Positions 1 through 5,639 of a stretch of DNA of 10,826 bases are shown here, piece by piece (the first letter of the stretch is position 1; every line of letters begins with the position of its first letter). Below the pieces are notes generated by a model that did no database searches, was not told the origin of the DNA, and saw only the letters and a list, made by a program, of their open reading frames with translations. The stretch spans positions 1-10,826 of the forward strand of contig JAEWWO010000094.1 in NCBI GenBank assembly GCA_023396345.1, in the 5' to 3' direction. This DNA is from Bacteroidota bacterium (lineage in GTDB: Bacteria > Bacteroidota > Bacteroidia > Chitinophagales > Chitinophagaceae). The translations under genes were made by a program, and so were the position numbers.

Positions 1-978
1 CTTCTTAATGTGAATTAATTCGTTTGTTGTATTTACACCGTGCTTTTTTAATAACTTATATCCCACAGACATTCTGTCGTTGATTATATTTAATCTTTCT
101 TCATCAAAATTAAATGAAGTACTGAGAGATTCTGTTTCATCTGCAATATCTTTTAGCTCAATTTCAGCACTTTTAAGTCTTTCGGCTATATTATTCAGTT
201 CTTTACTAATCTGAAAATGTCTTATTTCTCCAGATAAAGATTTTAGTATGTTTACAAGAGAGTTGTCATTACCATTTAACGCAAAACTGATGTTATTGAG
301 CAGCGTTTTTATATCTCCTGCACTTTCAATTAATTTGAGTTCTTCTTCAAGGTCTTCCAGTTCATTTTCCTTAAGATTAATTTCTTCTAACTCATTATAC
401 TGAAATTGCAGAAAATCCAGTTCTTTATTAAAATCTGCTTTATTTTGTACTAATATCTGTAATTCCTGATAAGATTTTATCCAGTTATTATATAATTGCT
501 GATAAGTGGTAAGCAAAGTCTTGTTCTTGGCTAATGTATCTATCACTTCCTGCTGAAAACTACTTTTTCCCAATAAGAGATTATCAAATTGCTGATGCTG
601 ATCTACCAAAAACGAGGTTATTCCTTTTAAATCTGCTAAATTAACGGGTGTATCATTAACAAAACTTCTTGATTTGCCTGAAGATGTGATTTCTCTTCTT
701 ATAATTACCAGATTATCATCAATATCCAGTTCCTTTTGTTTTAGAAATGCCAATAAATCAGTATTATTAATTGTAAAGTTGGCTTCTACAATACATTTAC
801 CCTCATTATTTTTTAAAACTGAACTATCTGCTCTGTTTCCCAAAATAAGTCCTAAAGCTCCCATTATAATACTTTTTCCGGCTCCTGTTTCTCCGGTTAC
901 AATATTAAGTCCTTTACTTAATTTTATTTCTATATTATCAATAATGGCGTAGTTCTTTATATGTAGTTCGCTCAGCAT
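1..978 (-). CDS. recN: DNA repair protein RecN, N-terminal part (cut by window edge)
   Basis: RecN is an SMC-like ATPase of double-strand-break repair that acts with RecA on broken DNA. Translation from ATG at 978 runs open for 326 codons to base 1, so the C-terminal ~40% (second half of the coiled coil, signature and Walker B) lies outside the window. It begins MLSELHIKNYAIID, followed by the Walker A motif GETGAGKS at residues 29-36. A DQHQQFDN segment follows at about residues 122-129, in the place of the family's (G/D)QH motif. Then come the RecN-typical DFLQFQYNELEE stretch, a long charged coiled coil, and KKHGVNTTNELI near the edge, the usual 'KHG' element before the second coil half. 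The gene is divergent from mnmG; a TAATTTTG -7 box lies about 30 bp upstream of the start. The family assignment is secure; only the 3' part is unseen. Confidence 0.95.
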   Translation of the reverse strand, partial: MLSELHIKNYAIIDNIEIKLSKGLNIVTGETGAGKSIIMGALGLILGNRADSSVLKNNEGKCIVEANFTINNTDLLAFLKQKELDIDDNLVIIRREITSSGKSRSFVNDTPVNLADLKGITSFLVDQHQQFDNLLLGKSSFQQEVIDTLAKNKTLLTTYQQLYNNWIKSYQELQILVQNKADFNKELDFLQFQYNELEEINLKENELEDLEEELKLIESAGDIKTLLNNISFALNGNDNSLVNILKSLSGEIRHFQISKELNNIAERLKSAEIELKDIADETESLSTSFNFDEERLNIINDRMSVGYKLLKKHGVNTTNELIHIKK

Positions 979-1007
979 TTGTTTTTCTCTTAATCTAGTA
1001 AAAATAA

Positions 1008-1015
1008 CAAAATTA
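1008..1015 (-). promoter_or_regulatory. Putative -7 box of the recN promoter
   Basis: Read on the minus strand this is TAATTTTG, a full match to the Bacteroidota sigma-ABfr -7 consensus TAnnTTTG, with about 29 bases between it and the recN ATG. No convincing -33 TTG is found at the usual spacing, and the region is AT-rich, so a chance match is possible. Confidence 0.4.
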
Positions 1016-1040
1016 CTCAAAACAATAAATTAATTTAAGA

Positions 1041-1056
1041 TGTTCCACGTGAAACA
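1041..1056. promoter_or_regulatory. parS: parS centromere site 1 (ParB binding)
   Basis: The 16 bases TGTTCCACGTGAAACA match the bacterial chromosomal parS consensus TGTTNCACGTGAAACA at every position, with the central palindrome CACGTG. ParB loads here as a CTP-dependent clamp and guides origin segregation together with ParA and SMC. It lies between the divergent recN and mnmG promoters. parS sites cluster near oriC in most bacteria, often close to gidA/mnmG. Confidence 0.9.
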
Positions 1057-1076
1057 TTATATTTTACAACTTCTGT

Positions 1077-1092
1077 TGTTCCACGTGGAACA
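1077..1092. promoter_or_regulatory. parS: parS centromere site 2 (ParB binding)
   Basis: TGTTCCACGTGGAACA is a perfect 16-bp palindrome that differs from the parS consensus at one position (G for A at position 12). Its centre is exactly 36 bp from the centre of site 1. The pair makes chance very unlikely. Its right end is 21 bp from the presumed mnmG -7 box, so bound ParB could overlap the -33 region of that promoter (inference). Confidence 0.85.
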
Positions 1093-1113
1093 TTCATTTT
1101 ATAATAATTAATT

Positions 1114-1121
1114 TACCTTTG
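1114..1121 (+). promoter_or_regulatory. Putative -7 box of the mnmG promoter
   Basis: TACCTTTG followed by C matches the Bacteroidota TAnnTTTGC -7 consensus. Sixteen bases separate it from the mnmG ATG, giving a leader of only about ten nucleotides, A-rich and without a Shine-Dalgarno motif, which is normal for the phylum. The expected -33 position falls at the edge of parS site 2 and has no clear TTG. Confidence 0.5.
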
Positions 1122-1137
1122 CACAAATTAAAACTGA

Positions 1138-3003
1138 ATGTTTATAGAATATGATATAATTGTGGCAGGAGCCGGTCATGCAGGAAGCGAAGCTGCTGCG
1201 GCAGCAGCTAATTTAGGTAATAAAGTACTTCTTATTACCATGAATATGAATACAATAGCACAAATGAGCTGCAATCCGGCAATGGGAGGTATAGCAAAAG
1301 GTCAGATTGTAAGAGAAATTGATGCTTTAGGAGGTTATAGCGGTATTGTTTCTGATAAAAGTATGCTACAGTTCAGACTGCTAAATAGGAGTAAAGGTCC
1401 GGCAATGTGGTCTCCCAGATCTCAAAACGATAGAGTACTTTTTTCATTGGAATGGAGAAAATTATTAGAACATACTCCGAATCTTGATTTTTATCAGGAT
1501 ATGGTTACGGGATTACTCATAAAAAATAAAAAATGCTATGGAGTAAAAACAGCAATGGGGCACGAAATTAAAGCCAAAGCAGTTATTATAACCAGCGGAA
1601 CTTTTTTAAATGGCGTAATTCACATAGGTGAAAAGAAAATGGGAGGGGGCAGAATTGCGGAAAAAGCATCATCGGGCATAACAGAGCAGCTTGTAGAGGA
1701 AGGTTTTGAAAGTGACAGACTCAAAACAGGTACTCCGCCAAGAGTGGATGGCAGAACCTTAGATTATTCTAAGATGGAATTACAGCCGGGAGATGAAGAT
1801 ATTTCAGGTTTTTCATTTCTTCCTGTTGAAAAACTCACCAAAGAAAAGCAATTAAGTTGCCATATCACTTATACCAATCAAAAAGTACATGATATTCTCA
1901 AAACCGGTTTTGACAGAAGTCCTATGTATGCAGGGAGAATAGAGGGTACAGGTCCCAGATATTGTCCAAGTATAGAAGATAAAATAAACAGATTTGCCGA
2001 TAAAGAGAGACATCAGTTGTTTGTAGAACCCGAAGGTTTTGATACTTATGAAATTTATGTAAATGGCTTTTCTACTTCATTGCCCGAAGAAGTACAATTT
2101 GAAGCATTGAGAACAGTACCTGGCTTTGAAAATATGAAAATGTTCAGACCGGGTTATGCAATTGAATATGATTATTTTCCACCAACACAGCTCAAATATT
2201 CATTAGAAACAAAGCTGATTGATAATTTGTACTTTGCCGGACAAATAAACGGTACTACAGGATATGAAGAGGCTGCCTGTCAGGGACTGATGGCAGGTAT
2301 TAATGCCAATCAAAAAATACACGACAAAGAACCTTTGGTATTAAAAAGAAATGAAGCCTATATTGGTGTTTTGATTGATGACTTAATAAGTAAAGGTACA
2401 GATGAACCGTACAGAATGTTTACAAGCAGGGCAGAGTTCAGAACATTGTTACGACAGGATAATGCTGATTTAAGACTTACTGAAATGAGTTACAATATTG
2501 GTCTGGCCACTGAAGAACGTTACAATTTGGTAAAACAAAAACAGGAAGACGTAATAAAAATAAAAGAATTATTACACACTTTGCATGTGCAACCGGATCA
2601 GATAAATCATTATTTACAAGGAATAAATTCATCGCAACTTATTGAAAAACAAAAACTTGCAAAAATTATTCTTCGTCCCGGCGTATCTCTTGCTGATATA
2701 CTTGAGCATACTCCGGAATTGGAAGAAAAATTTGTTTTTTCAAAAGAAAATATAGAGCAGGCTGAAATTCAACTCAAATATGAAAGCTATATTGAAAAAG
2801 AAAAAGAAATAGCTGCCCGTATAAGTAAAATGGAAAATTTAAAAATCCCAACAGACTTTAATTATGATAAAGTTGCTGCACTCAGTATGGAATCTTTACA
2901 AAAATTAAAGAAAATAAGGCCTGAAACATTGGGTCAGGCGAGCAGAATAAGTGGTGTTAATCCAAGTGACGTTCAAATTCTGATGATTCATATGGGAAGA
3001 TAA
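1138..3003 (+). CDS. mnmG: tRNA uridine-5-carboxymethylaminomethyl modification enzyme MnmG (GidA)
   Basis: MnmG is the FAD/NADH-dependent partner of the GTPase MnmE; the complex adds (carboxymethyl)aminomethyl groups to C5 of wobble U34 in a set of tRNAs in the cytoplasm. The 621-residue length is normal for the family. Visible motifs are the Rossmann dinucleotide motif GAGHAG at 11-16, CNPAMGG at 45-51 with conserved Cys45, the segment NRSKGPAMWSPRSQND at about 83-98, RLKTGTPPRVD at about 194-204, and GTGPRYCPSIEDK at 270-282 with Cys276, the counterpart of the essential second cysteine. FAGQINGTTGYEEAA near 368-382 completes the FAD fold. The C-terminal helical domain that binds MnmE and tRNA ends in SGVNPSDVQILMIHMGR. 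The ATG at 1138 gives the standard MFxxYDIIVAGAGHAG start. The gene is divergent from recN with two parS sites in its upstream region. Confidence 0.98.
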   Translation: MFIEYDIIVAGAGHAGSEAAAAAANLGNKVLLITMNMNTIAQMSCNPAMGGIAKGQIVREIDALGGYSGIVSDKSMLQFRLLNRSKGPAMWSPRSQNDRVLFSLEWRKLLEHTPNLDFYQDMVTGLLIKNKKCYGVKTAMGHEIKAKAVIITSGTFLNGVIHIGEKKMGGGRIAEKASSGITEQLVEEGFESDRLKTGTPPRVDGRTLDYSKMELQPGDEDISGFSFLPVEKLTKEKQLSCHITYTNQKVHDILKTGFDRSPMYAGRIEGTGPRYCPSIEDKINRFADKERHQLFVEPEGFDTYEIYVNGFSTSLPEEVQFEALRTVPGFENMKMFRPGYAIEYDYFPPTQLKYSLETKLIDNLYFAGQINGTTGYEEAACQGLMAGINANQKIHDKEPLVLKRNEAYIGVLIDDLISKGTDEPYRMFTSRAEFRTLLRQDNADLRLTEMSYNIGLATEERYNLVKQKQEDVIKIKELLHTLHVQPDQINHYLQGINSSQLIEKQKLAKIILRPGVSLADILEHTPELEEKFVFSKENIEQAEIQLKYESYIEKEKEIAARISKMENLKIPTDFNYDKVAALSMESLQKLKKIRPETLGQASRISGVNPSDVQILMIHMGR

Positions 3004-3047
3004 AATATTTATAATATATTATAATTCAATTTATTAATATTTATAAT
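3004..3047. repeat. AT-only palindrome and direct repeat after mnmG
   Basis: AATATTTATAAT occurs at 3004-3015 and again at 3036-3047. Between them TTATAATATATTATAA (3009-3024) is a perfect 16-bp palindrome. This is low-complexity AT sequence just after the mnmG stop; it could fold as a weak hairpin that aids termination, but has no GC core. No function can be assigned with confidence. Confidence 0.4.
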
Positions 3048-3092
3048 TTGTTAATTTTATAATTGTAAGTAAACTTTATTGAACATTTAAGG

Positions 3093-3100
3093 TATCATTG
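3093..3100 (+). promoter_or_regulatory. Possible -7 box for the secreted-protein gene
   Basis: TATCATTG differs from TAnnTTTG at one position. It stands 17 bases before the TTG start, nearly the same spacing as for mnmG (16) and for the CTG start near the right end (15). No -33 element at normal spacing was found. Confidence 0.3.
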
Positions 3101-3117
3101 TTTCATAAATTAATTTT

Positions 3118-3936
3118 TTGAAAAAATATTACTTTCTTTTTGCTGTTTTGTTATGCTTTTCGGGTCAAATATTCGCTCAGAAAAAAGCTATAAAGGGTTT
3201 TGTGTATGAAGATGAATACAGAACACCCATGCCTGAGGTATTTGTATATTCTACTTCGGGAGCAAAAACAGTTTCGGACAGTTTAGGATATTTTACAATA
3301 CCAGTGAGATCTGATAAAGATTCTATCTTTTTTTCTTATAAAACCAGAACTACGCATAAATTTCCTATTGACACCATTGCTGATCCAAATAATTTTGAAG
3401 TCGCTATTCATTTAAACGTATTGACAAGAAAAAATCCGCCACCGGGTTATTTACCGGATGTGGTTGTGTATTCCAGTGATTACAGAATGGATAGTTTAAG
3501 AAACCGTCAGGAATATGCAGATATTTTTAATTTTAAAAAGCCCGGAATAGAAGATATAGCATCAGTACCCAAAATAGGAAATGTACCCATACCTTTAGGG
3601 GTGTATTTTGACGTAAATACTATTGCCGAAGGTTTACAGTTTCGTAAAAATAAAAGAAGAGAAAACTACAGAGATTTCGCCATTTGGCTTGAACAGGAAA
3701 AATATATTGATTACAGATTTAATAAACGTTTGATTGGTAATATCACTAATTTAAAAGATGATAAACTGGATGAATTCAGAAAAAATTATCGTCCGGAATT
3801 TATAACCCTTGTTGCCATGAACGATGTGGAACTTGGTGTGTATATAAAGAAAAGTTTTGAAGACTATAATACACAAAAAACCCCCGCCACTTTTATCCAA
3901 AAACTAAGGGACGGAGGTATTATAATTTCCAATTAA
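3118..3936 (+). CDS. Secreted protein with N-terminal CarboxypepD_reg-like (Ig-like) domain, function unknown
   Basis: The 272-residue product begins with a Sec signal peptide (MKKYYFLFAVLLCF, cleavage likely after IFA, residue 20), so it is exported to the periplasm or outer membrane. Residues ~22-75 (IKGFVYEDEYRTPMPEVFVY...VSDSLGYFTIPV) have the pattern of the carboxypeptidase-regulatory-like beta-sandwich frequent in Bacteroidota. The pattern is an initial G-x-V, 'P(L/M)xxVxV', then 'DxxGxFxI'. The remainder, about 100-272, is charged, mainly helical, rich in R/K/D/N, and I do not recognise it. It is too short for a TonB-dependent receptor and has no plug or barrel. The start is TTG: an in-frame stop lies 12 bases upstream, the next in-frame ATG is at residue 38, and only the TTG keeps the signal peptide. 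It converges on nadA with 9 bp between the genes. Confidence 0.85.
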   Translation: MKKYYFLFAVLLCFSGQIFAQKKAIKGFVYEDEYRTPMPEVFVYSTSGAKTVSDSLGYFTIPVRSDKDSIFFSYKTRTTHKFPIDTIADPNNFEVAIHLNVLTRKNPPPGYLPDVVVYSSDYRMDSLRNRQEYADIFNFKKPGIEDIASVPKIGNVPIPLGVYFDVNTIAEGLQFRKNKRRENYRDFAIWLEQEKYIDYRFNKRLIGNITNLKDDKLDEFRKNYRPEFITLVAMNDVELGVYIKKSFEDYNTQKTPATFIQKLRDGGIIISN

Positions 3937-3955
3937 GCATTTCGCTTATTTTATC
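3934..3955 (+). terminator. Weak hairpin shared by two convergent genes
   Basis: TAAGC (3934-3938) can pair with GCTTA (3944-3948) across a five-base loop, followed by ATTTTAT on the plus strand. The stem overlaps the stop codons of both the secreted-protein gene and nadA. Five base pairs is short for a rho-independent terminator, so it is a weak candidate. Confidence 0.3.
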
Positions 3956-4953
3956 AAACCCGCGTTACGGCTTATTTCCAGCATTTTATCTATCGGTTTT
4001 TTAGCAGCAAGACGCAATTCTTCATCCATTAATATTTCCGGTAATTCGTATTTCATACATAAATACAATTTTTCCAGAGAATTTAGTTTCATATACGGAC
4101 AGTCGTTACATGCACAGGCATTGTTTGGAGGAGCCGGAATAAACTTTTTATGCGGCGAGGCTTTTTCCATCTGGTGCAATATTCCTGTTTCAGTAGCTAC
4201 AATATAAGCCAACGAAGTATCTGTTTTTGTAAAGTTTAAAAGCTGGGTAGTACTTCCTATAAAATCTGCGTGATTCAGTAAAACTTCTTCGCACTCAGGG
4301 TGAGCTATTATTTTTGCGTCCGGATTGAGCTCTTTTAAGCCCAAAATCTTCTCCAAACTAAAAATCTCATGAACCATACAGCTACCATCCCAAAGGAGCA
4401 TATTTCGTCCTGTTTTCTTATTTATGTAGGCACCAAGATTTCTGTCAGGTGCAAAAATAATTTTTTGATCTTCAGGCAAACTTGCAATGATGGATTCTAC
4501 ATTTCCGCTTGTGCAAATAATATCGCTTAAAGCTTTTATTTCAGCCGTACAATTAATGTAGGTAATTACTATATGATCGGGATGTTCTTCTTTGAATTTT
4601 CTGAAAGCATCTGCGGGCGCACTGTCTGCGAGTGAACAGCCGGCTTTTAAATCAGGTAAAACAACTTTCTTTGTCGGATTTAATATTTTAGCTGTTTCTG
4701 CCATAAAATGCACGCCGGCAAAAACAATCATATCTGCATTGGTCTTTTCGGCTTGTTGTGCCAAACCCAGACTATCGCCAAGGTAATCTGCCACATCCTG
4801 TATATCAGCTTCCTGATAATAGTGCGCAAGAATAATGGCATTTTTTTCTTTTTTAAGATTTTTAATTTCAACAAATAAATCCAGCGAAGGATCTATGGGC
4901 AAATCTAAAAAACCATTTTTCTCTAAATTTTTTTTTGCTTCTTCAATGTTCAT
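3946..4953 (-). CDS. nadA: Quinolinate synthase NadA
   Basis: NadA condenses iminoaspartate (made by NadB) with dihydroxyacetone phosphate to quinolinate, the precursor of NAD; it needs an oxygen-sensitive [4Fe-4S] cluster held by three cysteines. The 335-residue sequence shows the three pseudo-repeats. The main motifs are [20 protein letters not shown] (43-62), [14 protein letters not shown] (80-93), and [13 protein letters not shown] with Cys106. After these come [10 protein letters not shown], the substrate segment [11 protein letters not shown] (167-177), WDGSCMVHE with Cys192, [16 protein letters not shown], and [21 protein letters not shown] with Cys280, 282 and 285. Cys106, Cys192 and Cys285 (before PYMKLN) are the likely cluster ligands. 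Neither nadB nor nadC is adjacent, so the pathway is scattered here. On the minus strand TATATTTA, 11 bases before the ATG, is a one-mismatch -7 box. The upstream 408 bp are gene-free. Confidence 0.97.
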   Translation of the reverse strand: MNIEEAKKNLEKNGFLDLPIDPSLDLFVEIKNLKKEKNAIILAHYYQEADIQDVADYLGDSLGLAQQAEKTNADMIVFAGVHFMAETAKILNPTKKVVLPDLKAGCSLADSAPADAFRKFKEEHPDHIVITYINCTAEIKALSDIICTSGNVESIIASLPEDQKIIFAPDRNLGAYINKKTGRNMLLWDGSCMVHEIFSLEKILGLKELNPDAKIIAHPECEEVLLNHADFIGSTTQLLNFTKTDTSLAYIVATETGILHQMEKASPHKKFIPAPPNNACACNDCPYMKLNSLEKLYLCMKYELPEILMDEELRLAAKKPIDKMLEISRNAGLIK

Positions 4954-5033
4954 AATTTCTGTAATAAATATAATATAATTATTTATTTAAAAAATCTACT
5001 ATTATTATGGTTGTGAATTTCGGGAAAACTTTG

Positions 5034-5042
5034 TTATACACA
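5034..5042 (+). promoter_or_regulatory. DnaA box, perfect consensus match
   Basis: TTATACACA fits TTATNCACA, the high-affinity DnaA box consensus, at all specified positions. It is the strongest box in the nadA upstream gap and the anchor of the candidate origin. It lies 81 bp upstream of the nadA ATG, so it might instead regulate nadA through DnaA. Confidence 0.5.
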
Positions 5043-5049
5043 TTGTTGG

Positions 5050-5150
5050 AATTGAATAAAACAGCAGTTAATAACAGTAATTCACAATTTTATATACATC
5101 CAAAATTATTGATTTTAATTGAATAAACAGTATAATTAACAAATTCACAA
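5050..5150 (+). repeat. Two degenerate direct repeats (iteron-like modules) with a third partial copy downstream
   Basis: AATTGAATAAAACAG (5050-5064) and AATTGAATAAACAG (5117-5130) each lead, via a TTAATAACA- or ATTAACA-like middle, to a shared end ATTCACAA (5080-5087 and 5143-5150). The modules repeat at about 65 bp. A third partial copy is ACAGTATTCACA (5176-5187), close to ACAGTAATTCACA (5074-5086) in module one. Each copy therefore ends in a DnaA-box-like TTCACA. Confidence 0.5.
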
Positions 5151-5361
5151 TAAGAAGATGAACAGATATTAAAAAACAGTATTCACACCTGCATAACGTT
5201 AAGATAACATTGCTAAAAAGTGAATAATAATAGCTAAATCTATCTGGACGTAAAAATAATCTGACTTGTTAAAAATCTATCCACTTTTAAATTTGACGAA
5301 ACCGGATTTATTAACAATATAAATAGCTTATTAACAGAAATTGTTGAAAAATAAAAAGGAA

Positions 5362-5529
5362 CTATTTGTTCTTATTTCGGGTAAAAAGCCATATTACCAA
5401 TCCTACAACAAGAGCTACCACTAAAAATCCCCAATACATTCCGGCTTTAAAAATAGTACCAATCGCTTCACATCCGGAAAGAGTAAAAGCCAATATAGAA
5501 ATAAATAACAGGTTTAATTTGTTTTGCAT
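5362..5529 (-). CDS. Small lipoprotein with one C-terminal membrane segment, 55 residues
   Basis: The ATG at 5529 opens a 55-codon frame ending in TAG at 5362. The product has a lipoprotein signal (MQNKLNLLFISILAFTLSGC) with a good lipobox LSGC, so Cys20 should be lipidated. A short EAIGTIFKAG linker follows, then a hydrophobic helix WGFLVVALVVGLVIWLF (residues 33-49) and the basic end TRNKNK. Small proteins of the layout 'C-E-A-I-G-x-I-F-K-A-G-M-(W/Y)-x-G' plus one helix are, from memory, common in Bacteroidota and have no established function. It lies between uvrD and the gene-free gap, on the same strand as uvrD, whose stop is 110 bp upstream, so it may be the last gene of that transcript. 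The lipid anchor plus a membrane helix suggests a membrane-embedded peptide. It is real on sequence grounds (clean lipobox plus helix in one short frame). Confidence 0.8.
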   Translation of the reverse strand: MQNKLNLLFISILAFTLSGCEAIGTIFKAGMYWGFLVVALVVGLVIWLFTRNKNK

Positions 5530-5639
5530 AAATAAAGTATTTTGATGAATGAATATTACAAAAAATACAAATGTTATGCCATTGATTTACAGGCTGTTAA
5601 TTATGTACTATTATTTTCCGGTTAGTATTTATAATGAAT

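Larger units (their letters stand above)
4954..5361. other. oriC: Gene-free AT-rich stretch with DnaA-box-like cluster: candidate oriC or DnaA-binding region
   Basis: No credible ORF or RNA gene is seen in these 408 bp between nadA and the small lipoprotein gene. They hold one perfect TTATNCACA box (TTATACACA, 5034-5042). One-mismatch relatives are TAATTCACA (5078-5086), TTATATACA (5090-5098), GTATTCACA (5179-5187), and TTATTAACA twice (5308-5316 and 5328-5336, 20 bp apart). Two-mismatch copies are AAATTCACA (5141-5149), its inverse at 5012-5020, and CTATCCACT (5277-5285). All but the inverse copy at 5012-5020 read on the plus strand. AT-only tracts flank the cluster on the nadA side (4961-4998), a possible unwinding element. 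Twin parS sites lie about 4 kb away, which supports an origin-proximal position. Random AT-rich DNA also yields one-mismatch boxes, and no dnaA gene is in view, so oriC is an inference. Confidence 0.4.

Noticed and set aside
674..952. Plus-strand open frame of 92 codons
   Set aside because: It lies antisense to recN's Walker A region, which has clear homology on the minus strand; its own product has no recognisable features.
4110..4116. CxCxxC (C280, C282, C285) in NadA in place of the CxxCxxC seen in some homologues
   Set aside because: Only one of these cysteines needs to bind the cluster, and the position before PYMKLN is kept; this spacing seems normal for this branch, so it is not a defect.
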